NCBI GenBank assembly: GCA_945787655.1
Contig: CALZIJ010000017.1
Span: forward strand, 1-55,915
DNA length: 55,915 nt
Source: Nitrospiria bacterium
GTDB taxonomy: Bacteria; Nitrospirota; Nitrospiria; SBBL01; JAADHI01
Reading direction: 5' to 3'
A program made the translations under genes and the position numbers. This document shows, one piece after another, positions 17,059 to 27,100 of this stretch (position 1 is the first letter of the stretch; each line of letters opens with the position of its first letter). The notes beneath the pieces were generated by a model. That model made no database searches and had not been told where the DNA came from. It worked only from the letters and a program-made list of their open reading frames with translations.

Positions 17059-17194
17059 AGTGCTGCGCATTGGTGCAAACGCAAAAGTTTCCTCCAATGT
17101 CGGCAGCCCGGCCAAGACAGTGGGGGTGGGAAAGTGAGGCCTGGGGGTTTTCAGGCTGATTTAAAAATGTGTTGTTTCATGGCGGAGTGGTGAT

Positions 17195-18142
17195 ATGCAG
17201 ACGACCAAAGCCGCAGGTTGTCTTGAAGGGAAGGGAATTTCGAGACACAAGAACCTGCTTGCGTTTTACCGGCAAATGATCCAAATCCGTTCGGTCGAGG
17301 AAGCCTTGCTTGATTTGTTCGCGAAAGGCCTGGTTCGCGGGACAGTGCATACCTCTTTGGGACAGGAGGCTGTCGCCGTGGGTGTCGTGAATGCATTGGA
17401 TCTTGACCGGGATGTTGTTTGTTCCAATCATCGCGGACACGGTCATTTTCTGGCGTATTGTGGCGATGTCACAGGGCTAGTGCTGGAAATTATGGGTCGT
17501 CCGGAGGGGATTTGCGGCGGTAAGGGCGGCAGCCAGCATCTTCATAAAAAAAACTTTTATTCCAATGGCATTTTGGGGGGTATGGCCCCGGTATCGACAG
17601 GAATGGCCTTTGCCGAAAAACAAAAGCAAAACGGGGCAATCGTTACCTTGTTTATCGGAGACGGCGCGATGGCGGAAGGGGCCGTTTACGAAGCGATGAA
17701 TATGGCTTCTTTGTGGCAGCTGCCTGTTTTATATGTCCTGGAGATGAACTGTTACGCCCAATCCACTTACTGGGAAGTGGAACACGCGGGTGTACTTGAA
17801 ACGCGGGCGGCGACATTCGGGATTCCTGTGACTGAAGAAGACGGAAACGATGTCGAAGCCGTTTTCAATCAAGCGGTCCGTATCCGGTCGGAAATAGGAA
17901 ACGGCGGCGGTCCGCAAATGCTGTTTTTAAGAACGTACCGTATGGGTCCGCACAGCAAGGGAGATGATCTGCGTGACCCGGCTGAAATTGATCGTCATCG
18001 TGAACATGAGCCTGTACAGCGTCTGCGCCTCAAGCTGGGTGGGGACGTTTGCAAGCAAATCGATGAAGAAGAAAAGCAGAAAATAGCGCATCTGGTGACT
18101 CAGGTTCAAAAAGGGAGGGCGGGTGAGCACCTATCTGCATAG
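17195..18142 (+). CDS. 2-oxoacid dehydrogenase E1 component, alpha subunit
   Basis: This is a 315-residue thiamine-diphosphate subunit of the acetoin/pyruvate dehydrogenase E1-alpha class. It decarboxylates a 2-oxoacid (or cleaves acetoin) and, with E1-beta, passes the acyl group to a lipoyl arm. Visible signatures are the substrate-side NHRGHGHFLA (residues 78-87), GGKGGSQHL (108-116) and the cofactor motif from GDG (155-157) to EMNCYAQST (183-191). There the first Asn of the usual NN pair is Met, but the metal-binding second Asn (185) is kept. It overlaps the beta-subunit gene by 20 bases. Its setting inside a sugar cluster, with a NeuD-type fusion instead of a normal E2, argues against central metabolism. 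No E3 gene is in the window. Confidence 0.92.
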   Translation: MQTTKAAGCLEGKGISRHKNLLAFYRQMIQIRSVEEALLDLFAKGLVRGTVHTSLGQEAVAVGVVNALDLDRDVVCSNHRGHGHFLAYCGDVTGLVLEIMGRPEGICGGKGGSQHLHKKNFYSNGILGGMAPVSTGMAFAEKQKQNGAIVTLFIGDGAMAEGAVYEAMNMASLWQLPVLYVLEMNCYAQSTYWEVEHAGVLETRAATFGIPVTEEDGNDVEAVFNQAVRIRSEIGNGGGPQMLFLRTYRMGPHSKGDDLRDPAEIDRHREHEPVQRLRLKLGGDVCKQIDEEEKQKIAHLVTQVQKGRAGEHLSA

Positions 18143-19124
18143 TTTAAACACCGCCCTTCATGAGTCGTTTAAGGGCGATGCCGATGTGTTTTTATTGGGA
18201 GAGGACATTGTCGATCCTTACGGCGGCGCCTTCAAGGTGTCCAAAGGGCTTTCAAGCGCATATCCAGACCGGGTTTTTAGCACGCCGATTAGTGAAGGCG
18301 GTTTGACGGGTTTGGCGGCCGGAATGGCGATTCGTGGACTTAAACCCGTCGTCGAAATCATGTTTGGTGACTTTCTGACTTTATGTGTGGATCAGATCGT
18401 GAATCATATTGCCAAGTTTCGGGGCATGTACAACGGACAGGTTCGAGTCCCGGTCGTGATCCGAACGCCGATGGGCGGAGGGCGGGGATATGGCGCAACA
18501 CACAGCCAAAGCCTCGAAAAACTGTTTTTGGGGGTGCCGGAAATTCGAGTGATCGCCCCAAGTCATTTCCATGACCCGGGGGCCTTGTTGAAACAGGTCA
18601 TTTTAAAGGAGATGGACCCGGTGTTGTTTATCGAAAACAAACTGCTCTACCCCATGAAATTAATGACTGAGGACGAAGGCCTGGTCTTCTCGGTTTTAGA
18701 AGAAATAGATGGATACCCGACGGTAGCAGTCAAGAATGACAGGACAGAAAATCCGGATGTGACCGTCATCGCATATGGGGGGATGAGCCGGGAAATTGCA
18801 CCCGTGATGCAGTCTCTTGCGGATGAAGAAATTCGAATCTTGTCTGTTTTTCCTTCCTCTCTAAAGCCTTTGCCGGTTGAAACACTGGTTTCCGCCGCAA
18901 AGCAGAGCGGGCGGGTCATTATCGTTGAAGAGGGGACACAGGGGTTTAATTGGGGTAGCGAGGTGGCAGCGGTTTTATATGAACGGCTTTTCAATCAACT
19001 TTCAAAACCCATTCTCCGGCTGGCCTCCGTTTCAGATATTATTCCTGCGGCGCGAGATCTTGAAGACGCCGCGCTGGTGAATGGTGCTCGTATAGAGGAT
19101 GCTGTGATGGAGGTTTTGTCATGA
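18123..19124 (+). CDS. 2-oxoacid dehydrogenase E1 component, beta subunit
   Basis: The 333-residue partner of the preceding gene, with a GTG start inside that gene's end. It has the transketolase pyrimidine-binding fold: FLLGEDIVDPYGGAFKVSKG (residues about 20-39), FSTPISEGGLTGLAAGMAIR with its catalytic Glu, VRTPMGGGRGYGATHSQSLE-like PMGGGRGYGATHSQSLEKL, then the C-terminal transketolase domain with VIIVEEGTQGFNWGSEVAA. The key residues look intact, so the E1 should be active. It overlaps the next gene as ATGA, so all three proteins are probably made in equal amounts from one transcript. The substrate cannot be told from sequence. Confidence 0.93.
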   Translation: MSTYLHSLNTALHESFKGDADVFLLGEDIVDPYGGAFKVSKGLSSAYPDRVFSTPISEGGLTGLAAGMAIRGLKPVVEIMFGDFLTLCVDQIVNHIAKFRGMYNGQVRVPVVIRTPMGGGRGYGATHSQSLEKLFLGVPEIRVIAPSHFHDPGALLKQVILKEMDPVLFIENKLLYPMKLMTEDEGLVFSVLEEIDGYPTVAVKNDRTENPDVTVIAYGGMSREIAPVMQSLADEEIRILSVFPSSLKPLPVETLVSAAKQSGRVIIVEEGTQGFNWGSEVAAVLYERLFNQLSKPILRLASVSDIIPAARDLEDAALVNGARIEDAVMEVLS

Positions 19125-20236
19125 ATGCCCTTGTTCAGGTGCCTGCCCTGAACAGTAACGACGCGTCGGCAACGCTGGTGGAATGGATGAAATCCTCAGG
19201 GGACTTTGTCAAAAAAGGAGAAACGATTTGCACGATCGAAACCACTAAATCCGTGGCTGATATTGTGGCTGAATCAGAGGGGTATTTATCACCCCTTGTG
19301 GGTGAAGGTGAAGTGGTTGAAATCGGAAACCCGATTGCCGCCTTGATGGATTCTTCGGAGGGTGATGCGAAGGCCTGGCTTCAATCCGTCCGGCAAACTG
19401 AAGCACAAAAGCGAAAGTGGACTAAAAAGGCCGAATTAACCGCAAGAAAAACGGGTGTTGACCTTGAAAAACTGAGTGAAGCCCATCCTGAAAAGGTATT
19501 GGGAGAAGCCGATGTCCTTGCGGCAAAGACGGCCACGGACGCTGTTCGAGATTTATTGGATGACCGTTATCCTTCTGTTCGAAAAGAACGGGTGCTTCTA
19601 ATTGGCGGGGGACGTGGCGGCGGGGTCGTGACCCTGGACGCCCTGGCGCTCAGTCCGAACCAACGTGCGGTGGGGATTTTGGATAACGATCCCTCATTGA
19701 AGGGAAAAACCATGATGGGTGTGCCGGTTTTAGGCGGCAGTGATTTGGCGGCCACTCTCTGGTCGGAGCAAGCTTTTGATGCGGCGATCATCGTGGTGAC
19801 TGCCAATATTCAAGAACGTGCAGCACTTTTTGAGGCGCTGAAAAAAGAGGGCATTCGTTTTACGAATGTCATTGATCCGACCGTGACGATTAAAATGAAT
19901 GTATCTTTGGGCGTGGGGAACCTGATTCTTGGCGGGGCTTATCTTTCTTCCTGTGTCGAGATCGGTGACAATAATTTTTTAGCGAGCCAGACCTGCATTG
20001 AGCACCACAGCAAGGTGGGCGATCATTGTACTTTTGGTCCGCGGTGCACGACATCCGGAGCGGTCACGATTGGAAACCGGGTGAAAATGGGCATGGGCGT
20101 GCTGATTGAACCGAATTTGAGCATCGGTGATCAATCGCTCATTCCTTCCGGTGCGGTTGTGACGCAAAATATTCCTGAAGAGTCTGTTTTAAAAATGCAG
20201 AAAACGCATTCGGTTCATCCATTGAAAGGGCGTTAA
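19121..20236 (+). CDS. Lipoyl domain - subunit-binding domain - NeuD/PglD acyltransferase fusion
   Basis: A 371-residue protein with an unusual order of domains. Residues 1-78 form a lipoyl domain; Lys43 in IETTKSVADIV is the expected lipoylation site. Residues about 98-136 (KKAELTARKTGVDLEKLS, GEADVLAA) resemble the peripheral subunit-binding domain that docks E1 or E3 onto an E2. Residues 156-245 form a PglD/NeuD-type Rossmann domain (VLLIGGGRGGGVV, VGILDNDPSLKGK). Residues 255-360 form a left-handed beta-helix with hexapeptide repeats and the catalytic-type His (CIEHHSKVGDH, His295). The normal E2 catalytic domain (HHxxxDG motif) is absent. It is encoded with E1-alpha and E1-beta, so the lipoyl arm may hand its acyl group straight to a sugar. 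Domain calls are firm; the direct transfer is inference. Confidence 0.85.
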   Translation: MNALVQVPALNSNDASATLVEWMKSSGDFVKKGETICTIETTKSVADIVAESEGYLSPLVGEGEVVEIGNPIAALMDSSEGDAKAWLQSVRQTEAQKRKWTKKAELTARKTGVDLEKLSEAHPEKVLGEADVLAAKTATDAVRDLLDDRYPSVRKERVLLIGGGRGGGVVTLDALALSPNQRAVGILDNDPSLKGKTMMGVPVLGGSDLAATLWSEQAFDAAIIVVTANIQERAALFEALKKEGIRFTNVIDPTVTIKMNVSLGVGNLILGGAYLSSCVEIGDNNFLASQTCIEHHSKVGDHCTFGPRCTTSGAVTIGNRVKMGMGVLIEPNLSIGDQSLIPSGAVVTQNIPEESVLKMQKTHSVHPLKGR

Positions 20237-21079
20237 TTGGAAGACAATATCAAGACATCACAATTTACAGTGTTTGGGGCGACAGGCTTTATCGGGTCTC
20301 ACCTTTCGAGATCCCTGATTGATCGGGGCGTGGTTTGCGTAACCCCTTTTCGGGATGATCCTTTGATTTTTGGTCAGCACCTCGGGCATGTGATTTATGC
20401 GATCGGATTGACAGCGGATTTCAGGGAGCGCCCATTCGACACGGTTCGGGCCCATGTGCTGAATCTGATGAACATTCTGGAAAATTGCACCTTTGATTCA
20501 TTTTTGTATCTTTCTTCCACCCGCTTGTACCTGAAAGGAAATCGGGCGGAAGAAACGGATGAGGTGCGTGTCAACTCCAGTGATCCGGACGATCTTTATA
20601 ATCTTTCCAAGCTGATGGGGGAGTCGGTTTGTTTTTCCACGGCGCATCCGAATGTCCGTATCGCGCGTTTATCCAATGTTTTCGGCCGAAATGAAAATTC
20701 AGAGGATTTTCTCTCTTCCGTTATTCGTGATGCGATGGATCGGGGAAAGGTTGTTTTGAAATCAAGCATGGCTTCTGAAAAAGATTATGTCAGCATAGAG
20801 GATGTCGTGGAGGTACTGCCAAAAATTGCGGTCTTTGGACAACAACAGATTTACAACATTGCCAGTGGAGAAAACATTAGCAACCGGGTTTTGATGGCGG
20901 AAATTCAAAAGTGTACCTCCTGTTCTGTGACGATGGCGGAGCAGACGCGGGTTGTGCGTTTTCCGGAGATATCGACTGCGAGAATCCGGGCTGAATTTGG
21001 ATTTTCCCCTCGTAAATTGATTCCTGCAATTGCGGAACTGATTCCCCAATATGTCACGAAAGATGCCGAAGATGATTAA
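20237..21079 (+). CDS. NAD-dependent sugar epimerase/dehydratase family protein
   Basis: A 280-residue extended short-chain dehydrogenase. Signs are the dinucleotide motif TVFGATGFIGSHLSRSL near the N-terminus, catalytic YNLSKLMGE (YxxxK, residues about 118-126), SSTRLY and the C-terminal substrate region with YNIASGENIS. It starts with TTG immediately after the preceding stop, with AAGGG about 8 bases upstream; no better start is seen. It probably reduces, epimerises or dehydrates a nucleotide sugar in the same glycan pathway. The exact reaction cannot be read from the sequence. Confidence 0.8.
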   Translation: MEDNIKTSQFTVFGATGFIGSHLSRSLIDRGVVCVTPFRDDPLIFGQHLGHVIYAIGLTADFRERPFDTVRAHVLNLMNILENCTFDSFLYLSSTRLYLKGNRAEETDEVRVNSSDPDDLYNLSKLMGESVCFSTAHPNVRIARLSNVFGRNENSEDFLSSVIRDAMDRGKVVLKSSMASEKDYVSIEDVVEVLPKIAVFGQQQIYNIASGENISNRVLMAEIQKCTSCSVTMAEQTRVVRFPEISTARIRAEFGFSPRKLIPAIAELIPQYVTKDAEDD

Positions 21080-21842
21080 AATTGACACTGAAAAAGACCT
21101 GATTATTATTGAAAACGGCTCAGAAACCGAAACCTTTCCCATCGGGACGCCTGAGGCCTTTTCTATTCTTTCCAAATGGTGGCTGCGCTCTGGCTGGGAC
21201 AATAAACACGTCTACAGTTTTTCGTGGATGGGCCGCCCGGTGATTCAATTGCCGGAAGATCTGTTTCGGGTACAGGAAGTCATTTTTCAGGTAAAACCGG
21301 ATGTTATTATTGAAACGGGCGTGGCGCACGGCGGCTCATTGATTTTTTATGCAGGTCTTTTTAAGGCAATGGGAGCCGGGCGTGTGATTGGTGTGGATAT
21401 CGAAATCCGCCCCCACAACCGCGAAGCCATTGAGGCACATCCTCTTTCGGAAGACATTACGCTGATCGAAGGCAGTTCCATCGAACCACGGATTGTGAAA
21501 GAAGTGGCTTCATTGATCAAGCCGAAAGAGAAAGTGCTTGTTATGCTGGATTCAAACCACAGCAAGGCTCATGTCCTGGCCGAACTGGAATCCTATTCTC
21601 CATTGGTGTCTACGAATTCCTATATTGTCGCTGCAGACGGGATTATGGCGGAGCTTTCCGGGGCGCCGAGAAGCGCGCCGGACTGGTCCTGGAATAACCC
21701 AAAAGCCGCCGCAGAAGATTTTGTGAAATCCAACCCGGATTTTGTAATGGAAGAGCCACCCATACCATTTAATGAGGGACAAATTACCGAAAGAGTAACC
21801 TATTGGCCGAGTGCATGGCTGCGGAGGACGAAGACAGGGTGA
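21051..21842 (+). CDS. CmcI/RhlE-like sugar O-methyltransferase (cephalosporin hydroxylase family)
   Basis: A 263-residue SAM-dependent methyltransferase of the CmcI family, whose members methylate rhamnose and other sugar hydroxyls. The SAM motif PDVIIETGVAHGGSLIFYAG (residues about 84-103) and metal-binding VLVMLDSNHSKAHVLAEL are both typical, as is YIVAADGIM before the C-terminus. The start overlaps the preceding gene by 29 bases; ATG codons at 21063 and 21072 are alternatives. It is the third small sugar methyltransferase of the island, so the glycan is probably heavily methylated. Confidence 0.85.
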   Translation: MSRKMPKMIKIDTEKDLIIIENGSETETFPIGTPEAFSILSKWWLRSGWDNKHVYSFSWMGRPVIQLPEDLFRVQEVIFQVKPDVIIETGVAHGGSLIFYAGLFKAMGAGRVIGVDIEIRPHNREAIEAHPLSEDITLIEGSSIEPRIVKEVASLIKPKEKVLVMLDSNHSKAHVLAELESYSPLVSTNSYIVAADGIMAELSGAPRSAPDWSWNNPKAAAEDFVKSNPDFVMEEPPIPFNEGQITERVTYWPSAWLRRTKTG

Positions 21843-23797
21843 ATAACGAAGTATTGATGCAAATCAACCAATTGCTTTCCGAGGGAGAGTACGGCTCCGT
21901 AAAAATTATATGTATGGACATTTTGTCCCATACGCCGGATGACCCGGATGTTTTATACATGCTGGGTTCCATTTATCTGGTGCAGAAGCATTTTGAGGAA
22001 AGCAGAAAGCTGCTTGAACGCTTGGTCGCGAGAAGACCGGAGCATATCAACGGCTTGAACAACCTTGGAAATTGCTACTTGTCATTGGGGATTCCAGATC
22101 AGGCCGCGCAGTGTTTTCACCGTGTTTTAGCCGTTGATGCTGAAGAGGCGATTGCATTGAATAATTTAGGGGCGATCGCGTCCGGAAACAATGATCATCA
22201 GCAAGCAGTGCAGTATTATCAACGGGCGATTGCCGTCCTGCCTGATGATGAGGAGGTGATGGCCAACCTTATTGTTTCTTATATCGAACTCGGAAAACCT
22301 GAAAAAGGGCTGAAGCTTGCCTTGGATGCCCTTAAAATGCATGAACCCGGTGTATCGTTATTCCCGGCCTTCAATGTTGCAAAGCAACATTGTTATTGGG
22401 AAGAAACAAACAATGCCCTGCCAAAATTACTGAAAGAAATTGAAGAAGGCCGGGCAAGGTTTAGCGAACTGGAACATGTGAATTTATCCCTCCTGACTTT
22501 TCCAAATATGAAACATCAGACATTGTTCAAGGTGTTAAAGAAAAGCGGCGAGTCCATCGAAAACATGCGGGTCCGAAATGCTTTTCATCATGATGAATAT
22601 CTCCTTCCCTCATCCAAAAAATGGCGCGTCGGTTATCTTTCACCCGATTTTAGAAACCATGTGGTGAGTTCTTTTTTAAGGGGGTTGATTAACAATCATG
22701 ACCGGGAGGAATTTGAAGTCTATTGTTACTCCAATACGCGGAATGAAGACGAAATAACGGCGCAGTACCGACAGGCCGCGGATGTTTTTGTTGATGTGAC
22801 CGTGATGACGGATCAGCAGTTGGCGGAACGTATTTATGAGGACGGGATTCACTTTTTGGTGGATTTGGCCGGTTTTACCCAACATGGACGTTTGCCGGTT
22901 TTAAGTTATTCCCCAGCCCCCGTTCAAATCATGTATCTGGGCTACCCTTATACTTCGGGGCTTGCGTCTGTCGATTATTATATTTCTGATCCTTATCTGG
23001 ACGGACCTAAAAATGCGGCCTACTTTACAGAAAAACAGCTCCGACTGCCGGAATCTTTTGTTTCGTTTGGACATTTGGGGCCTCAGGAAATTGCAGCGGA
23101 CATTCCCTGGACTCGAAACCGCTACATCACGTTTGGCAGTTTGATTAATCCTTACAAGCTGAACCTATCGGTCATCTCCCTTTGGAGTAAAATCCTAAGC
23201 AGACTCGAAGATTCCAGACTTGTATTAAATCATCCTGTCTATCGTGTGGAAGCGGTCCGAAATAATCTGAGCCGCGCATTTAAAAAAGAAGGGATCAACG
23301 CAGATCGAGTGAATTTTATTTCGGAAAAGCATGTGGACGGAAACTTTCTTAAATATTACAACGATATCGATATTGTGCTGGACCCCTTTCCTGCGACCGG
23401 GGGAACAACGACGCATGACGCACTTTGGATGGGAAAGCCGGTGGTCACGCTTGTGGGAGAAATTTTTCCGGAACGGCTGTCATACTCTATTTTAAAAAAT
23501 ACGGGACTGGACCTTGAAGACCTGATTGCTTTTGATCAAAAAAACTATGTTGCCAAGGCGGTATCGCTGGCAAAAAATCCTGAAAGAATCAAGGCCTTGC
23601 TGCGGGACATTCCACAATCATTAAAAAGCGCCATTTTGTGTGACCCGGTCCGGTTTGCCTGTCAAATTGAAGCGGCCTATCTCTCGGCCTGGCGGGATAA
23701 GTATGACTCTATCCCGGTGCCTCAGGAAAACCTGAAAAAGGATGCGCTGATTTCCAGTTATGCCGGTCCCGATAAGGTGGAGCTGCAAGATGGCTAA
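21839..23797 (+). CDS. TPR - SPINDLY/OGT-type glycosyltransferase (GT41), single module
   Basis: A 652-residue protein resembling O-GlcNAc transferase. About four tetratricopeptide repeats (residues 1-165) are followed by the GT41 catalytic region from WRVGYLSPDFRNHV (residue about 260). Key features are that His, the glycine-rich LAGFTQHGRLPVL block, PVQIMYLGYPYTSG, the UDP-contacting Lys in INPYKLNL, and ATGGTTTHDALWMGKPVVT. All look intact, so the enzyme is probably active on protein Ser/Thr. The GTG start at 21839 overlaps the preceding stop as GTGA; the frame is open to 21803. It is highly similar to the two modules encoded next, pointing to duplication. The likely target is flagellin. 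Confidence 0.88.
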   Translation: MNNEVLMQINQLLSEGEYGSVKIICMDILSHTPDDPDVLYMLGSIYLVQKHFEESRKLLERLVARRPEHINGLNNLGNCYLSLGIPDQAAQCFHRVLAVDAEEAIALNNLGAIASGNNDHQQAVQYYQRAIAVLPDDEEVMANLIVSYIELGKPEKGLKLALDALKMHEPGVSLFPAFNVAKQHCYWEETNNALPKLLKEIEEGRARFSELEHVNLSLLTFPNMKHQTLFKVLKKSGESIENMRVRNAFHHDEYLLPSSKKWRVGYLSPDFRNHVVSSFLRGLINNHDREEFEVYCYSNTRNEDEITAQYRQAADVFVDVTVMTDQQLAERIYEDGIHFLVDLAGFTQHGRLPVLSYSPAPVQIMYLGYPYTSGLASVDYYISDPYLDGPKNAAYFTEKQLRLPESFVSFGHLGPQEIAADIPWTRNRYITFGSLINPYKLNLSVISLWSKILSRLEDSRLVLNHPVYRVEAVRNNLSRAFKKEGINADRVNFISEKHVDGNFLKYYNDIDIVLDPFPATGGTTTHDALWMGKPVVTLVGEIFPERLSYSILKNTGLDLEDLIAFDQKNYVAKAVSLAKNPERIKALLRDIPQSLKSAILCDPVRFACQIEAAYLSAWRDKYDSIPVPQENLKKDALISSYAGPDKVELQDG

Positions 23798-24185
23798 ACA
23801 GAACTTACTCGCAAAAGCCGAAGCGCACGCGAATGCTGGCCGGGTCAAAGAAGCCAAGCGTATTTGCCATGCGATCCTGAATAAAACGCCTGAACATATT
23901 GAGGCGACTTTTCTTTTAAGCGGGATCATGATGCTGGAAAAAAAGTTCCAGGAAAGTGAGCCGCTCTTACGCAAAGTGCTCGCTGCGCAGCCAAATCATG
24001 TATCGGCCATGAATAACCTGGGTGTCGTTTACAGAGAATATTATAAAGACCTGAAAACGGCAGAGTCTTTCTTTAAAAAGGTGAATCCTATTTTGAACAA
24101 GCCCTCCGGTTCAGCCCGGATAATACCGATGTGCTCCGTAATTTTTTACTGGCCCGCTTTGGTAAAGGGAACAAGTCCGAGATGA
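23790..24185 (+). pseudogene. N-terminal TPR part of a frameshifted two-module glycosyltransferase
   Basis: The ATG overlaps the previous stop and opens a frame with two tetratricopeptide repeats (LLAKAEAHANAGRVKEAKRI, LLRKVLAAQPNHVSAMNNLG). After KTAESFFKK the frame loses TPR character and stops at 24185. In the -1 frame the repeat resumes at once as GESYFEQALRFSPDN and runs into the large frame that follows. One extra A in the run AAAAA at 24075-24079 would join the two. This is therefore the true start of the next entry, split by a one-base indel, a sequencing error, or a frameshift signal. Confidence 0.8.
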
Positions 24186-27100
24186 TGTCCATGATTGTGG
24201 AGCTGCTCAATCTTCCTGATGCGGGACGGGCATATTTCCCGATGTTCTCCCTCGCAAAACGGCATTGCTTTTGGCAGATTGCCGAGCCAATGGTACCGAA
24301 AGTACTCGATCAGATTTCAAAGGGCCAGGCCGATTACAGTGCCCTGGAAATGTCGAACCTGGACCTTTTGGCCGTACCCGGCATCCCGTACCAAACCCTG
24401 CTGGATATTCATCGCGCGACAGGGGAGATCCTGGAAGGCAAACGGATGCGTTCGCCATTTACGCGTCACGACCGGGCCAAACAAGAGACCTCCCGAATGC
24501 GGATCGCTTACCTCTCCGGAGATTTTCGTGAACACGTGATCAATACCTTCATTCGCGGGCTTTTTAATTTTCATGATCGGGAGCATTTCGAAATTTACTG
24601 CTATTCCAATACCGAGGGGGAAGACGCCACGACGGCACAATATCAACAATCGGCGGATGCTTTCATCGACATCAAACACATGACCGATGTGGAGGTTGCG
24701 GAACGCATTCACGCAGACGGCATTCATCTGCTCATTAACCTTGCCGGATATACCAATCGAAGCCGAATGGAGATTTTAAGCTACAAGGCCGCTCCGGTCC
24801 AGATGATGTATCTGGGTTATCCCTATACCTCTGGCATGAGCTCGGTTGATTATTTTATCTCGGATCCCTATTTGGACGGCCCGAAAAACGCGCCATATTT
24901 TATGGAGCAGCAACTCCGGCTGCCTGAGTCCTTTGTCACGTTTGACCGCTTGCTGGAGCAGGAAATTGCGCCAGACCCCCCCTTTAAACAGAAGGGTCAC
25001 CTAAGCTTTGGCTGTCTTGTCAATCCCTATAAACTCACTTCGGAGGTCGTTAAGGTCTGGAGCCGGATTCTTTTGGCGGTGCCCGGCTCCAGAATCATTT
25101 TAAATAATCCTCATTATGATTTTGATCAAATGCGCGAGCAGGTTTTGTCTGCTTTTGAGGGTGAAGGCATCGACCGCGCACGCGTAGACATTGTTTGGGG
25201 AAAACATGAAAGCGGGGTCCATCTGCGTTATTACAATGACCTCGATATTGCCCTGGACACTTTTCCGCTGACCGGGGGAACAACGACCCATGAAGCACTC
25301 TGGATGGGTGTGCCGCTGGTCACTTGCGTGGGCGATATTTATCCGCATCGCCTTTCTTACACCATTTTGAGCAATGCGGGGATGGATTTAGCAGAGCTCA
25401 TTGCATTTTCCACAGAGGAATATATTGAAAAAGCCGTTGCTCTGGCGAAAAATCCGGACCGGATAGAAGCGTTGCATCAGGACATTCCGAAATACTTAAA
25501 AACATCGATTCAGTGCGACCCCTTAAAGCATACCCAGCATATGGAAGCGGCCTACCTTGAGGCCTGGAATCGTAAATTTCCTGACGCGCCGATTCAGTTC
25601 GAAACGGAAGCGCAGACAGATGTTCCGGTGGTTGAACGTCTTTATAACAAGGCACTTACGGCCGTGGAAAACGGTCGATACAACGAAAGCAAGTCGCTCT
25701 GCCGTAAAATTTTTAAGGTGGACCCGGAAAATATTGAAACCCTGGCCCTTTTAGGGTCAGTACACCTGATTGAAAAAAACTATCGTGCCGCACAGGAATG
25801 TTTCGAACTGGTTTTGTCTGTTTATCCGACACACATGAATGCTCTGAATAACCTGGGTTTGGTTTATTTTGAAGAAAGCCGGGATTTTGAAGCGGCAAAA
25901 AAATGTTTTAAGCAGGTCCTGAAAACGCAGCCCGGCCATGTGAACAGCTTGATGAACCTGGGTAATGTTCATCGTGCGCTTCATGAAATAGTTGAAGCGG
26001 AAGCATGTTACCGGGAGGCGCTCAGGGTCGAGCCTGAAAACGGGAATCTTCTCAATAACCTGGGCAGTCTCCATGCCCGCAAGGGGATGTTTTCAGAGGC
26101 AAGGGGTTTTTACCAAAAGGCTTTGCGGGTTTTTCCGGATCGGCCGGAGATTCTTTCGAACTTGATGACCATGAATCGTGCTTTGGGAGATCATCAAGCC
26201 GCCTTGACTTTGGTGCCGCGTGTTCTGGCCATGCCTGAGCCCGGCCATGCCCTCTTCCCGGCCTATAATTGTGCAAAAATGTATTGTTTCTGGGATGAAT
26301 CCACGCAGCTTTTGCCCCAAATAAAAGAAGCCATACAGAAGGAATCGGTCAACATGGAGGCCTTTATTGAGCTTAATCTGGCACTTCTTGCGACGCCGGG
26401 TATTTCTTCCGCGAGCCACCTTGATATTCATCAAAAAGCGGCGCGGATGATCGATAAACATCGCATTTCAAATGCCTATTCTAACTTTCCAGTGCCAATG
26501 AAAAGAACGGGCCGCTTGAAGATCGGGTATCTTTCCCCCGATTTTCATGAGCATGTCTCTAATGTTTGTTTCCGGGGATTGATCAATTTTCATGACCGGG
26601 ATCTGTTTGAAATCATCTGCTATTCCAATACCGATATCGAAGATGAAATTGCTGCACAGTACCGTGCGGCCTCAGATCACTTTGTGAATGTGTCCAGGAT
26701 GTCCGACAAAGCCTTGGCGGACCGGATTTATCAGGACGGCATTCATTTTTTAGTGGATCTTGCGGGATATACGACCAATGGCCGCTTGGGCGTGCTCAGT
26801 TATCGGCCTGCGCCGATCCAAATGATGTATCTGGGCTATCCCTATACTTCAGGCGCCTCTTTTGTGGATTATTTTATTTCCGACCCTTATTTGAATGGCC
26901 CCGAAAATGCGGAATATTTTGCGGAAAAACAACTTTGCCTGCCCAATTCCTTCATGAGCTTCAGTAGTTTAAAGGAACAACCGATAGATCCGGTGAGGCC
27001 ATATGAAAAAAACGGTTTTGTCACTTTTGGTTCTATGAATAATCTTTATAAACTCAGCCCGGAGTTGATTACGGTTTGGAGCCGCATTTTAAACCAGGTG

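Noticed and set aside
17120-17160. Hairpin GCCTG...CAGGC before the E1-alpha gene as a terminator
   Set aside because: The stem is only 5 bp with an 8-base loop and is followed by just a few T's; too weak to call.
24131-24500. A true independent start of the giant glycosyltransferase at the GTG 24131
   Set aside because: There is no ribosome site, and TPR sequence continues upstream in the same frame to about 24080, pointing to one gene broken by an indel.
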